Of a stretch of 64,000 bases of DNA, positions 18,902 through 28,536 are shown piece by piece. Every line of letters starts with the position of its first letter. Within the stretch, counting starts at the first letter, position 1. A program made the translations under genes and the position numbers. The stretch spans positions 558,001 to 622,000 of the forward strand of contig NZ_CP031223.1 in the NCBI RefSeq assembly GCF_008973485.1, in the 5' to 3' direction. Source of the stretch: Psychrobacillus glaciei. GTDB lineage: Bacteria > Bacillota > Bacilli > Bacillales_A > Planococcaceae. Under the pieces are notes generated by a model. It searched no databases. It was not told the origin of the DNA and saw only the letters and a list, made by a program, of their open reading frames with translations.

Positions 18902-19901
18902 CGATACAGCCTAATAATTGATGAATTTGTAGAGTAAGACCGTTTTCTAACTGTATTTTGCCATTATAATATCCAACCATTTGATGGACATTTGAAGTGA
19001 CAAGCTTCACATCTGTTTTTGCAATCCTTTGGAAGAAGGGAGTGAATGTTAAATTTACTTCATTTGAAAACTTGGTTTTTATTGTCCAAGGTTTCATGAA
19101 ATCACTTGTGTCATAGTTAAATAATACATCCTCATGAATTTTCGTGAGGATGCCATCTATAAAAATAGCATTTTCTGTCATACCTGTTCCATCTGTCCAT
19201 TTTCCGCCCAAGTTCAACCCGATTCTTTTGGAACCAACACGTTGGGAAGCAAACCCCCAATTCCATAAAGCTTCTCGTGGCCAAACACCTCTACCATAAT
19301 CTAGTACAGAGAAATTATCTTCGGCTTGAAAAGAATAATGAGCATCTCCGATTTTGACAAAACCAGTAGTAGGCAATAAATGATGTTTCGCTGTAAATTG
19401 AAATTGTGTCCGACTCCATGGAATGACGACATTGAGTGATTCATCCTCTAAAGGGTGTGAAATATGTAAATCAGCATGTAAGAAATCTCCATCGAAGTTA
19501 GGGACAGTAACCATCATATGAGTTTCATTTTGTAGATATAAAAGTTGAATCGACATTTCTTTTGAATGTAAATGAACGCTTTCTAAAACTTGAGTAGGCA
19601 TTTTCACTTTATTTCCCAAAGGAATAGTTACGGTCTTTTCCACGTAACGTTGCGTTTCATAGTTTAAAAAATATACAAAGCAAACTGCTGCATAATCTAA
19701 GTGACTAATTGTTGCCGAAAAAAGGATTTCATCTCCAAACACACACCAATAATTCCACTTTTTCTTCCGCATATAATGTCCTTTTAAGTTACTTTCAATG
19801 ATTGGCTTCTTTGCATATCCAATCGCTTTTGGATTTAAATTGCCTTTTTCATCACAAAGCAAAGTAGGCATTGTAATTTCTTTCTCTGCATGTTGTGGCA
19901 T
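18879..19901 (-). CDS. DUF2804 domain-containing protein
   Basis: The 340-residue protein matches my memory of the DUF2804 family of Firmicutes and actinobacteria: beta-rich, with the conserved DYGRGVWPREALWNWGFAS segment near residue 220 and NLGGKWTDGTGMTENA near 245. No signal peptide or membrane segment is visible. The fold of this family is related to lipocalin-like hydratases, but the reaction is not established. The start follows AAAGGAAGA. It is a single gene. Confidence 0.8.
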   Translation of the reverse strand: MPQHAEKEITMPTLLCDEKGNLNPKAIGYAKKPIIESNLKGHYMRKKKWNYWCVFGDEILFSATISHLDYAAVCFVYFLNYETQRYVEKTVTIPLGNKVKMPTQVLESVHLHSKEMSIQLLYLQNETHMMVTVPNFDGDFLHADLHISHPLEDESLNVVIPWSRTQFQFTAKHHLLPTTGFVKIGDAHYSFQAEDNFSVLDYGRGVWPREALWNWGFASQRVGSKRIGLNLGGKWTDGTGMTENAIFIDGILTKIHEDVLFNYDTSDFMKPWTIKTKFSNEVNLTFTPFFQRIAKTDVKLVTSNVHQMVGYYNGKIQLENGLTLQIHQLLGCIEEHKAKW

Positions 19902-20084
19902 TAGCCTTCTTCCTTTCTAAACAAATAAAAAAACAGAATTCTTCCTATTCAGGTTCTTTTTTAACACCAGTGTTTTTCTTGTTTGATTTTTGTTTTGAAA
20001 ATAAAATACAATTCAATTCATTGAATCAATACTAGCATATTTTTTAAACGAAAACATATAAACAAAAGAGAGGGAGGTGGAAAA

Positions 20085-20573
20085 TTGGCAACATATAACC
20101 GCAAGGCAGCGGTAGCCTATGCGCAGAAGTGGTGGAATAGTCATAATCCTAAGTTTCCTGTTTTCGATGTAGATTGTACTAACTATATTTCACAATGTTT
20201 ATTTGCAGGTGGTGCTCCCATGCGAGGACAGCCGAATAGGGGAAAAGGGTGGTGGCTTGGAAATCACACGTGGAGCTATAGCTGGAGCACACCGCACGGG
20301 TTACGATGGTATTTGGCAGGATCGACAAAGGGGTTGCAAGCGACCCAAGTGGATTCTCCAACGCAATTAATACCGGGAGATCTTATTTTTTATGATTTTG
20401 AAGGAGATGGTAGATACGATCACTCGACGATTGTGACCAGTATCAAGGATGGTATGCCATATGTAAATGCACATACAAATAATAGTAGAGACAGGTATTG
20501 GAACTACGAAGACTCCTATGCACATACACCAAAAACAAGCTATATTTTCTTTCAAATAAAAGATAATTTCTAA
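20085..20573 (+). CDS. Amidase-domain protein (Amidase_6, papain-like)
   Basis: The 162-residue single-domain protein has [14 protein letters not shown], the catalytic-cysteine segment DCTNYISQC near residue 28, PGDLIFYDF and the histidine segment DHSTIVT. These are hallmarks of the Amidase_6 family found in Bacillus cell-wall or spore-associated hydrolases. No signal peptide is visible. The TTG start follows GGGAGGTGG. A strong terminator follows immediately. Confidence 0.85.
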   Translation: MATYNRKAAVAYAQKWWNSHNPKFPVFDVDCTNYISQCLFAGGAPMRGQPNRGKGWWLGNHTWSYSWSTPHGLRWYLAGSTKGLQATQVDSPTQLIPGDLIFYDFEGDGRYDHSTIVTSIKDGMPYVNAHTNNSRDRYWNYEDSYAHTPKTSYIFFQIKDNF

Positions 20574-20576
20574 AAG

Positions 20577-20617
20577 AAAAAGTGTACCTAAACGAAGGAT
20601 GTTTAGGTACACTTTTT
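20577..20617 (+). terminator. Terminator of the amidase gene
   Basis: A perfect 17-bp stem (20577-20593 with 20601-20617) with a 7-base loop ends in TTTTT. Confidence 0.92.
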
Positions 20618-21086
20618 AGATATAGAAAGTCAAATAAGTTATTTACTAAAGATATCCAGTGAATTACTAGTTAATTTGGTGAGAAAACAATAGATGCTCG
20701 GCATTTCTTCCGGTAATCGTATGGTAGTCTTTCGTCCGTCACTCTCCACAGACACAAAAAAGCGAAGTGCTAAAGCTTTTGAGAATGAAAAAATAGTATA
20801 TTTCCTATTCATACAATAAGCAGCCAAAAATGCAGTTTTGGCTGCTTAGCCCCACTTTTAAAGCGTTTCAGTCTTTTCGATTTTAAAGTAAGTGGCACTT
20901 TTTTACACTGCAGTTCCATGCAACTAGTATTTCTTTGCAAAAATAAGCAACAAATGCAAGGTGAAAAAGTGTAAAGTTCCCGAAATTGTATCTTCTTGAG
21001 CTTAAAACCTACATAGAACGGTAGCTTTTCATCGAATAGTTCTCTTAAGAGATACATAGGTATTTGAAATTGGATGCAAGGTAAGT
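20618..21086. other. Gene-poor stretch with one hairpin
   Basis: Short minus-strand ORFs at 20639-20812 and 20809-21057 have no ribosome site and no recognisable family. The first (58 residues from its ATG) has a somewhat protein-like composition and could be a decayed gene. A 12-bp inverted repeat AAGCAGCCAAAA/TTTTGGCTGCTT lies at 20818-20847 without a clear T tract. Nothing else is seen. Confidence 0.4.
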
Positions 21087-21537
21087 TCTAGATGTAGAGG
21101 GAATCTGGTTAGTGTTTATAAGTTGTGCCTCTAATCTTGTAAGGGCTTTATCTTGAATGTTTATTACTTTTACATGCACAGTTTACCTGAATCAGGGGGT
21201 GCATGACTAGAGTAGGTGGTACTAGAGAAAAATAGCTAGCATCCATGTATAAAGAAGCGCTGAGCGGACGAAATTGTATCTTCGTCCGCTTTTAAAAGAG
21301 TAGGATAGCATCTAATCTCTCATTATCCAAACCAATTGCATCGTGTCTCTACGCAGTCCAAAAAGGCGACGGACAAACATCTGCCACAAGATTACCAAAA
21401 AAAAGAGGATCTGGAAGTGACTGCGTCAATTACAGATCCTCTATAAAATTCTTCGTTTATAGTGTAGCCAATGTTTCGTCCAAAGTACTCTAGATATAGA
21501 GAAGACAAGAGTACTTAAAGGACGCTAGCATTTTTCT
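21087..21537 (+). repeat. Structured intergenic element, copy 3
   Basis: It is a full copy. The fixed hairpin AGCGGACGAA/TTCGTCCGCT lies near 21264-21291, and the GGCGACGGACAAACATC block lies near 21365. The variable hairpin at 21404-21442 has a 10-bp outer stem AGAGGATCTG/CAGATCCTCT, a G/A mismatch, a 7-bp inner stem AAGTGAC/GTCAATT (one mismatch) and loop tgc. The 3' end forms CGTCC..AGTACTC with GAGTACTT..GGACG, then a T-rich run. It abuts the stop codon of the minus-strand degV gene. Confidence 0.8.
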
Positions 21538-21539
21538 TA

Positions 21540-22391
21540 TTATTTGACATACCAAAGTACTGCTAAGGTTTCTTCACCTGCGTGAACTGCTAAAGACGAA
21601 CTAATTTCACCAATGGATACTTGCAGGCTCGGTAATTCGAGTTGAATTGCATCTTTTAAATCCTTCGCTTGCTCTATTGCATTAGCATGCATAATGTATA
21701 CTAGTTCTACACCTTCTGATTGAAAAGATGCTATTACTTTTTGAATCAGATATTGTATCGCTTTTTTGTGAGATCGAACTTTATCCAGTTCTTGTAATTC
21801 ACCTTTATTGTTAATTTGAATAATTGGTTTTATTTTTAAAAGACTTCCAAGATAGAATTGGGCACTGCTTAATCTACCGCCTTTATAAAGCTGTGTTAAG
21901 TTGCCGATTAATATGTAGTTACGGAATTTAGTCGCTTCTATTCTTAATGACGAAGCAATTTCCTCAAATGATAAACCTTGTCCTTCTAAATGAAACCCTC
22001 TTTCTACTAAACCTGTAATTCCAGCAGATAATGAAAGAGAATCGACACATTCCACATGAACTTTTGCAATTTGAGCGCCATTTAATGAAGAAGACATCGT
22101 TCCACTTAAACCGTTGGAAACATGGATAGCAATAATTGACTCATACTCTTTGCTTAGTTTAGTATAAAGTTCCACAAATTCACCAGCAGATGGCTGAGAT
22201 GTTTTTGCTGATTCCGTACCATTTCGAATGCGTTCGTACAATTGTTCCGAAGTTAAATCTACTCCGTCTATAAATTGTTGTTGACCAAAATGTATATTAA
22301 GCGGAATAATATACACATCCGGATGCTCCTTTAGCATCGTATTCACAAACGCACTGCTATCTATTACCCAAGCGATTTTTCTCGTATTCAT
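21540..22391 (-). CDS. DegV family protein (fatty-acid-binding EDD fold)
   Basis: The 283-residue protein starts with the DegV signature strand KIAWVIDSSA. It has TSQPSAGEF and the serine-rich HVSNGLSGT segment that binds the fatty-acid carboxylate, and the GRLS motif near residue 170. In Firmicutes such proteins present fatty acids to the FakA kinase. The start at 22391 follows AGGATG; the longer upstream frame is not supported. It lies next to plsY, which uses acyl phosphate made by the same fatty-acid pathway. Confidence 0.88.
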   Translation of the reverse strand: MNTRKIAWVIDSSAFVNTMLKEHPDVYIIPLNIHFGQQQFIDGVDLTSEQLYERIRNGTESAKTSQPSAGEFVELYTKLSKEYESIIAIHVSNGLSGTMSSSLNGAQIAKVHVECVDSLSLSAGITGLVERGFHLEGQGLSFEEIASSLRIEATKFRNYILIGNLTQLYKGGRLSSAQFYLGSLLKIKPIIQINNKGELQELDKVRSHKKAIQYLIQKVIASFQSEGVELVYIMHANAIEQAKDLKDAIQLELPSLQVSIGEISSSLAVHAGEETLAVLWYVK

Positions 22392-22497
22392 ACTAAACAT
22401 CCTATTCAATAAATTATTTATTTTATAATAATTATAGCATATTGAGCTATAGGATACTTTATAACTATGGTCAAAATTACTATATTTTATATAATAA

Positions 22498-23070
22498 TTA
22501 GGACTGCTTTTTCCACCATCTTGCATGCCATGATTCAGCTAAATCGTTGCGATGACGAACGAGAATGACTATGATTGCAACCGAAATAGGCCATGCACTG
22601 TAAAAGGCAGAATTTATCCAACATATGAAAGCATACGAAAGAAAAGCCAAGAGCATACTTAATGTTGCACTTCTAATCATTACGAGTAAAACGACAAAAA
22701 ATACTGCCAAAATACCAAAAAGCATTGGATTATATACAAGTGCTACACCGATAAAAGTAGCTATTCCTTTACCGCCTTTGAACTTCAGCCAAAACGGATA
22801 AAGATGGCCTAATATGACTAGAAGTCCACCTGTTGCAATAATCGCTAAAGAAAAATTATAATAAAAGCCTATATACATAACAAGAATCCCTTTTAGTGCA
22901 TCACCTAAAAAAGTTACGAAGAATGCTGACTTTCCAAGAACTGCACCAGCATTTCTTGCCCCTAAATTTCCACTGCGTATTGAGCGTAGATCAGTTTTTT
23001 TCCATTTACCTACCCACCAAGCGGTAAGAAAAGTACCGATAAAATAACTAATTATCCAATATAAATACAT
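22498..23070 (-). CDS. plsY: Glycerol-3-phosphate acyltransferase PlsY-like protein
   Basis: The 190-residue protein has five membrane segments with the PlsY motifs SGNLGARNAG near residue 34, GHLYPFWLKFKGGKG near 93 and a C-terminal RHRNDL. PlsY transfers an acyl group from acyl phosphate to glycerol 3-phosphate at the membrane, the first step of phospholipid synthesis. I chose the ATG at 23070 after GGGGTGATG. The motif-1 sequence departs slightly from the usual GSGNxGATN, so a paralogue with altered specificity is possible. Confidence 0.85.
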   Translation of the reverse strand: MYLYWIISYFIGTFLTAWWVGKWKKTDLRSIRSGNLGARNAGAVLGKSAFFVTFLGDALKGILVMYIGFYYNFSLAIIATGGLLVILGHLYPFWLKFKGGKGIATFIGVALVYNPMLFGILAVFFVVLLVMIRSATLSMLLAFLSYAFICWINSAFYSAWPISVAIIVILVRHRNDLAESWHARWWKKQS

Positions 23071-23120
23071 TACATCACCCCATCGAGTTTGATTGTGAGA
23101 GTAGAGAAAGGTTGCCAAGT

Positions 23121-24944
23121 ATGAAAATACGATTATTACTATTATTTTTCCCTTTATTATTTATACTAGCATCCTGTTATACGAATATCGATACCCATCC
23201 CCATCCGTCTGCAAAAGATGGAGAGTTGGTCTTAAGTAGAGAAGATTTCACAAGTCCGGAGTTAATCCAATTGAACGGGGAGTGGAAATTTTTTTGGGAA
23301 GAATTAGTAACGGAAAATGAAATTCAGCAAAGGATTCAACAAAAAAATCAAGCAAACATCACAATCCCATCCAGTTGGGAAGACAAAGTAGGAACTTCTT
23401 TTGGATATGGAACATATTATTTAAAAGTGATAATACCTGAAGAAAAAGTAGGCAATACATTAGCGATTACAATGACCAACCAGAATACATCATACACACT
23501 TTCAATAGATGGCGTAAGGGTTGCTTCCAACGGTTATGTTGGTACAAGTTTCAGCACGACTGAACCGGTATATTCGAATCGTTTTGTATATTTTACACCG
23601 AGAAATAAAGAAATAAATATTGTATTACATATTTCAAATTTTAGTAATCCGATAGGTGGGGCAACTAAGCCAATTTATTTAGGAAGTTCTGAACAAGTAA
23701 CAAGAACCTATGACAATACATTAGCTTATACAATGTTTATTATTGGTTCCATTTTAGTTATGGGGATTTACGAACTATTTATTTTCTTTTTTAGAAGAAA
23801 GGAGAAAGTATTTGCTTATTTTGGTCTAATTAGTATTTTCATTTCGTTATATTCCATATTAAAGCCACCTTATTATTTTAACTATTTTTTCCCTATGATT
23901 CCTTGGATATGGGTAAATAAACTAGAAGTTATTTGTATATATGTTCTCTTTTTGTTGTATTTAAATTTTGTGGGAACAATGTACCCCAAGGAAATGAAGA
24001 AAACACCTGTCGTTATTGGAATAATCGTTTCTATGGGTGCAATTATAGTCACCTTATTTACAAAGCCGATATTTTATCAACCACTATTAAATTACTTTTT
24101 CGTAATTGTTGCTCTATTTATGGTTTACATTTTATATGCGCTCATTTTAGCATATAAAAGAAATAGACCAACTATTTTTGTAAATCTCTTAGCGAATTTA
24201 ATATTTTTTGGATCGGTTATAAATGATGTATTATTGTCTCTAAATTGGATTCATTCCATTCCGTTTACAACTATTGGCTTCTTTTTATATGTACTCATAC
24301 AGTCCATCAATTTAAGTAAAGAGTATGCTCGTAAATTTGAAGAAGCAGAGAATTTGTCTATTGATTTACAGCAGTTGAATGAATCTCTAGATGAAAAAAT
24401 TAAAGAAAGAACAAAAGAACTGAAACAAAAGAATGGCGAATTGAAAAAGTTGACCCAAGTGGATGGTTTGACTGGAATTTATAATAGAAGATACTTCAAT
24501 GAAAATTTAGGCAAATATTTCGATGAAGCAATTTCTTTTGATAGTCATTTATCCTTGCTAATGATAGATGTGGATAATTTTAAAACATATAACGACAATA
24601 AAGGACATATTGCAGGGGACGAATTATTAATCAAATATTCTCAGCTTTTGCAAGTGATGTGCAATGGTAACACGTTTGTTGCAAGATATGGTGGAGAAGA
24701 ATTTTCCATCGTATTACCACATGTTTCATTACAAGAGGCTGCCGGATTTGCAGAAAACCTACGTTTATTAATAGAAGAACAAAAGTATTCAGCTAATGTT
24801 GACGATAATTATGTCACTATTAGTATAGGTGTTTCATCGACGGAGCATCATGCATTTGAACAAAAAGAAGAATTAATTGAACGAGCTGATAATGCACTTT
24901 ATGAATCGAAGAAAAATGGGAAAAATCGGGTAACGTTATTATGA
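23121..24944 (+). CDS. Membrane diguanylate cyclase with extracellular 7TMR-DISM-type sensor
   Basis: The protein has 607 residues. The N-terminus is a signal peptide with lipobox-like LASC near residue 19. An extracellular beta-sandwich domain (about 40-190, LNGEWKFFWEEL, ITIPSSWED) is followed by seven membrane helices (about 195-395), a coiled coil (about 405-450) and a GGDEF domain with intact GGEEF near 524. It should make c-di-GMP in response to an external ligand, possibly a carbohydrate. The ATG at 23121 has an AGAAAGG site 10 bases upstream. It is divergent from plsY. Confidence 0.88.
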   Translation: MKIRLLLLFFPLLFILASCYTNIDTHPHPSAKDGELVLSREDFTSPELIQLNGEWKFFWEELVTENEIQQRIQQKNQANITIPSSWEDKVGTSFGYGTYYLKVIIPEEKVGNTLAITMTNQNTSYTLSIDGVRVASNGYVGTSFSTTEPVYSNRFVYFTPRNKEINIVLHISNFSNPIGGATKPIYLGSSEQVTRTYDNTLAYTMFIIGSILVMGIYELFIFFFRRKEKVFAYFGLISIFISLYSILKPPYYFNYFFPMIPWIWVNKLEVICIYVLFLLYLNFVGTMYPKEMKKTPVVIGIIVSMGAIIVTLFTKPIFYQPLLNYFFVIVALFMVYILYALILAYKRNRPTIFVNLLANLIFFGSVINDVLLSLNWIHSIPFTTIGFFLYVLIQSINLSKEYARKFEEAENLSIDLQQLNESLDEKIKERTKELKQKNGELKKLTQVDGLTGIYNRRYFNENLGKYFDEAISFDSHLSLLMIDVDNFKTYNDNKGHIAGDELLIKYSQLLQVMCNGNTFVARYGGEEFSIVLPHVSLQEAAGFAENLRLLIEEQKYSANVDDNYVTISIGVSSTEHHAFEQKEELIERADNALYESKKNGKNRVTLL

Positions 24945-25029
24945 GAAAAGCAAGGCTTTTATTACAATGAATTAATTGGTATGATGTACATAATCATACA
25001 CGTTAATTAAAAGGGAGTTTTTCAAAAAT

Positions 25030-25608
25030 ATGATAGATCAATCATTAACTGTTCGAGATGCGATTATTCAACGACGTTCCATAAAGCAATTTAACGGGCA
25101 ACCTGTGGAAAGAGATGCATTACTAGCTATTTTAGAAGATGCAATATGGGCACCAAATCATCAGTTAAGACAGCCATGGCGCTTTGTCGTAGCTTGTGGA
25201 AAAGAGCTAGTAGAATTATATGATGTGTTAAAAGAATTCGCAATTCCAAAATGGAAAGAACTTTCAGAAGATGAATTAGAGAAACAAATGAAAAAATTTA
25301 AAACACCGGGCGGTTATGTATTTGTAATTGTTCCTGAAGATGCACGTCAAAAGGAACGATTAGAAGATTATGCTGCAGCTAGTATGCTTGTACAAAATGT
25401 GCAGTTACTTGCTTGGGATCGTGGAATTGGATCATGTTGGAAAACACCAGGATATCTAGACAATCCAAAATTTCGTGAAGCACTTGGGGTAAAATCAGGA
25501 GAACGCATTATTAGTATGTTGCAAGTCGGATACTTTGATGAAATGCCAAAACCAAAACCCCGTAAAAGTGTAGACGAATTAATTACGATATTCGAAAAAC
25601 AAGCATAA
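25030..25608 (+). CDS. Nitroreductase family protein (YdjA-like)
   Basis: The 192-residue flavoprotein has RRSIKQFNGQPV, WAPNHQLRQPWRF, the QNVQLLAWDRGIGSCWKTP segment and a C-terminal VGYF, matching FMN-dependent NAD(P)H oxidoreductases of the minimal YdjA-like group. The usual dimeric FMN fold is expected. The start follows AAAAGGGAG. It is monocistronic with a strong terminator. Confidence 0.88.
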   Translation: MIDQSLTVRDAIIQRRSIKQFNGQPVERDALLAILEDAIWAPNHQLRQPWRFVVACGKELVELYDVLKEFAIPKWKELSEDELEKQMKKFKTPGGYVFVIVPEDARQKERLEDYAAASMLVQNVQLLAWDRGIGSCWKTPGYLDNPKFREALGVKSGERIISMLQVGYFDEMPKPKPRKSVDELITIFEKQA

Positions 25609-25610
25609 GT

Positions 25611-25648
25611 AAATGGCTATCTCGCATAGAGATAGCCATTTCTTTGTC
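25611..25648 (+). terminator. Terminator of the nitroreductase gene
   Basis: The 13-bp stem AAATGGCTATCTC/GAGATAGCCATTT has a 5-base loop and is followed by CTTTGTCT. Confidence 0.85.
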
Positions 25649-26169
25649 TCGTGCTTCGAGAGAGATTATTCGCGGAATTATTATCCATTATAACTGATTA
25701 AATAGCACAAAGAGACCAATTTGAGCATAAGCGCAACCAAATTGCATCTACTCAAGACCAATTTCAGAAGAACAGCAACTATTTCTCCTAATAAAGAGTT
25801 AACTAGATATGGTAAGCCATTCAGTTTCGAATCACTTTTTCGCAAATAAACGGTCAAATAGAACAGAATAAGCAACAGATATTAGATATCAAATAAAACA
25901 ATAATTAGCGTTGTAATTCGCAGTGGTTTTTTTTGTATCATAGAAAACAATAAATGTTCGTATTTTACAAAATACGTAAAGCTAACACAATAGGAAATTG
26001 AGTTAGCAGTTGTCTACTAAAATAACAGAAAATTTCAAATCAAAAAGATGTTATTAGGTATCAATAGAATAATAAAACTAGGGAATTCTTATTGATCTAA
26101 CATAACAGGTTAGTTCAACTAGGGATAATAAAGTAATGGTAAAATAACTTGTAATGAGGGGAGATATAA
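25649..26169. other. Gene-free stretch
   Basis: A minus-strand frame at 25681-25875 has no ribosome site. Short motifs such as gcgcaaccaaattgc near 25730 resemble the gagcaaccaaat units at 56.9-57.0 kb, so part of this may be a decayed copy of that intergenic repeat. Nothing else is seen. Confidence 0.4.
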
Positions 26170-26607
26170 ATGAAATATTTTACAACATTGTTCACAGGAT
26201 TATTTAGTATTGTGTTATTAGCAGGATGTAATTTTATAGCTGAAAGTTATGATTATTCACCGCCTAGCGTTACGTTTTCTCACAGTGGATTAAAATTAGC
26301 AGAAGCAAATATTAATTGGGAAAAAGATGGTACGGTAAAAAAAATAGACAGTTTGGAATTAGCAAGAGAACAAAAACAAGGAGCAGTTAAGGCTGGACAA
26401 GAGGATAGTATTTACTTTGGAGGGCAAGATTTTGATATCTTAGAATTAACCGTTTCAGTTTGGAGAGATGATGAACAAATACAATTAGATGTAAATTACC
26501 TAAAAGAATTTAATTTCCCCGATGAAAAAGGTGAATATTTAATAGAGGTAAATCTTACTTCTGATTTTGGAACGGCTCAATATGTCGGGAATATCGTTGT
26601 TGATTGA
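26170..26607 (+). CDS. Hypothetical lipoprotein
   Basis: The 145-residue protein has a lipoprotein signal peptide (MKYFTTLF...LLAGC, Cys near residue 20) and a short soluble beta-rich domain. I do not recognise the family. The start follows GAGGGGAGA. It is the first gene before the repeat array, and the first repeat copy lies about 95 bases downstream, so it may be the left-most cassette. Confidence 0.7.
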   Translation: MKYFTTLFTGLFSIVLLAGCNFIAESYDYSPPSVTFSHSGLKLAEANINWEKDGTVKKIDSLELAREQKQGAVKAGQEDSIYFGGQDFDILELTVSVWRDDEQIQLDVNYLKEFNFPDEKGEYLIEVNLTSDFGTAQYVGNIVVD

Positions 26608-26700
26608 TAGAAAGAAGGTTGTAGGGTGGAAATATCACACTCTTAGCAGGGATTTTTACTAAAACGAAACTAAGTGATAGTTAATGGGTAAAACTTTTAC

Positions 26701-26773
26701 TCAAGTAACGCGTGCTTTACTTCAAGAAGGAGTAGAGCTTTTTTTTACTAATGGGGCAGTATAATGCAATAAA
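26701..26773 (+). repeat. Array repeat R1 (full)
   Basis: The left half is taacgcgtgctttacttcaa, the centre gaaggagtagagc followed by eight T, and the right half actaatggggcagtataatg. Confidence 0.8.
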
Positions 26774-26842
26774 TGAAATACCTATTTATTACGGTGTAAT
26801 AAAATTTATACATTAAAAAAATTTACTGAGGAGGGGTGTCAT

Positions 26843-27310
26843 GTGGGTAATTTTATAGGGGAATCGAATAGAAAAGTAATTTTTATATTTATTTTATTCT
26901 TTATTTCCATTACTGGATACTACCTCTTTAGTTCCTTAGCTATAAGTTCATATAAGTCATTAATCACAATAGAACAAGTTCCTGAAGTTTTAAGACTTGA
27001 AAATGTTCCTGACTTACCTACGAAATGGGCAGTTGAGTCTGTTGAAAAATATGATGATGGATTTATCAGTCCGTTAGTAACAATTAAATATAAAAATGAG
27101 GTTATCCTTCGTTTGACTACGAGTCATTGGGATTTTTCCAAAGATTTTGCGAAAAAAAAACAATTGAATATCGGGGAGAAAAAAGTAGATTATTACTTTA
27201 ATGAGAAAGAAGTTGCATATGTGTGTAATGTTGCAAATATAAATTATGCTATTATTTCTCCGAAACATCTACAAAGCGAGGTGAAAGTGTTTATTGAAAA
27301 TTTAAATTAG
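26843..27310 (+). CDS. Hypothetical membrane-anchored protein (array gene)
   Basis: The 155-residue protein has one N-terminal membrane helix (about 11-35) and an external domain of about 115 residues (PDLPTKWAVESV, VTIKYKNEVILR). I do not recognise the family. The GTG start at 26843 lies 7 bases after GAGGAGGGG; the overlapping ATG at 26841 leads to a stop after a few codons. It lies between repeat R1 and the intron-split repeat R2. Confidence 0.7.
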   Translation: MGNFIGESNRKVIFIFILFFISITGYYLFSSLAISSYKSLITIEQVPEVLRLENVPDLPTKWAVESVEKYDDGFISPLVTIKYKNEVILRLTTSHWDFSKDFAKKKQLNIGEKKVDYYFNEKEVAYVCNVANINYAIISPKHLQSEVKVFIENLN

Positions 27311-27312
27311 TT

Positions 27313-28036
27313 TGTTTAACTAAAGAAGCAGGTGTGCGGCCGAGCCTAGGTCGTTTCATATAGCGGGTGGGATTCCCGTCGAGAAAGAACTAGCCATTCA
27401 CTCGTAGCGAGTCTTGGAGGGCTAATGGTAACATTAGCCTTTAAGCGTAGACGGTTAGGTGGCGGGCCGAAAGCCAAATGGTTGAAGGGATTGAGCTCCA
27501 TAATGTTAGTAAATCGAGAGGGCTGATGCCTTACCTGCAGCAGAAAGCTACATTTTATCCATCGTTAAAGGCAAGAAGGATAAAACCTCTCTGGAGTAAG
27601 AGACCTTGGCACGTCACACATGGATATGATAGGGCAACTCGGGAGGCCCTACCGGTCTTTTCTTCTTATAGAAGAGTATGGTGTACAAGCGATAATAAGC
27701 AAGGAAACCAAATGCCGATGTAGGGAGTCGTATAGCAGCGTAGTACCTATGAAGTTGGGTAATGCCGATGGAGGAAAGGCTGCTACCAGGTTATCACCTT
27801 TACTAGTGACACATTTACTACACACAGAGGTAGAGATAATAAATGGAAACTAAACTATTAAGGATAGCAGAATAAGCAAATCTGATCGAAAGAGATTAGG
27901 TACATCTTGTGAATGGTGACTTGGAGGAGCCGTGTGCGTAAATAGCGCAAGCACGGTTCTGTGAGGGGGGAGGAACACAATCTACCGCAAGGTAGAAAGG
28001 TTCCCTTCTACTCGACTAGTTCAACAAGGTAAGATG
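27313..28036 (+). repeat. Array repeat R2, split by a group II intron
   Basis: The flanks gtttaactaaagaagcaggt (up to 27333) and tagttcaacaaggtaag (from 28017) join to make the right half of the repeat once the intron is removed. Confidence 0.75.
27334..28016 (+). mobile_element. ORF-less group II intron, copy 1
   Basis: The 683-base element starts with the group II 5' boundary GTGCGG. It contains a domain V hairpin (27927-27960, AGC triad in gagccgtgtgcg, closing cgcaagcacggttc) and a domain VI-like hairpin before its 3' end ctcgac. No reverse transcriptase is encoded; small ORFs inside are RNA-structure by-products. It is about 98% identical to 36175-36856. It probably splices, and could move only with a reverse transcriptase supplied in trans. 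Confidence 0.88.
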
Positions 28037-28161
28037 GACTTTACAATAGTAATTGTTTAAAATTGGAAGTAATGATGGGCTTGTCGGGTAATTGTACTTA
28101 ATGAAACATGAAAATGAAGTCGCCATAGCTTAAGAAAAGGTCTGATTAGGAGGTGTGCAAA

Positions 28162-28447
28162 ATAGATAAATTCTCGAAATGGTTTATAGCTTCATTTATA
28201 TTGTGGATTGTAGGGCTAATAGCAGTATTTTTCGTGTAAGATATTGCAAGAGTAACTGGTGAAATGAATCGAAACATATTGTTAGTTAGCACTATAACTA
28301 TATTCATTTTAATTATATCTTCGTTATTTAGTATTGTTAAAGCTAATTCAAATAGAAATAGTTATCTCCGCATTTGTTGCCATAATTCCTTTATCAGCTT
28401 TAGTAATTAATGGGTTAATTTTTACTGTTTATTTTGTAGGCAAATAA
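28162..28447 (+). pseudogene. Broken small membrane protein gene (array gene)
   Basis: An AGGAGGTG ribosome site at 28148 precedes a frame that begins IDKFSKWFIASFILWIVG from an ATA codon, probably a mutated start. It meets a TAA after VFFV, continues in frame as DIARVTGEMNRNILLVST and a second membrane helix, then shifts frame near 28365 into ISAFVAIIPLSALVING and ends at 28447. The original was a protein of about 95 residues with three membrane helices. It is inactivated by a start change, a stop and a frameshift. Confidence 0.7.
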
Positions 28448-28470
28448 GGGACTATTGTGAAGAAATGTAC

Positions 28471-28500
28471 TTAAACTAACGCGGCAGTTTAGTAGAATAC
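28471..28500 (+). repeat. Array repeat R3 (half copy)
   Basis: TTAAACTAAC-GCGGCAG-TTTAGT forms one small hairpin of the right-half type. Confidence 0.75.
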
Positions 28501-28536
28501 AAAATTCTGGTGTTAAATTAATGGAGGAGATTATCA

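Noticed and set aside
20639-21057. Two overlapping minus-strand ORFs
   Set aside because: No ribosome site and no family recognised. The first has a mildly protein-like composition but cannot be supported as a gene.
27478-27853. Open frames inside group II intron copy 1 (and the matching frame at 36319-36693)
   Set aside because: They lie within structured intron RNA, are out of step between copies because of one indel, have no ribosome site and resemble known spurious annotations of introns.
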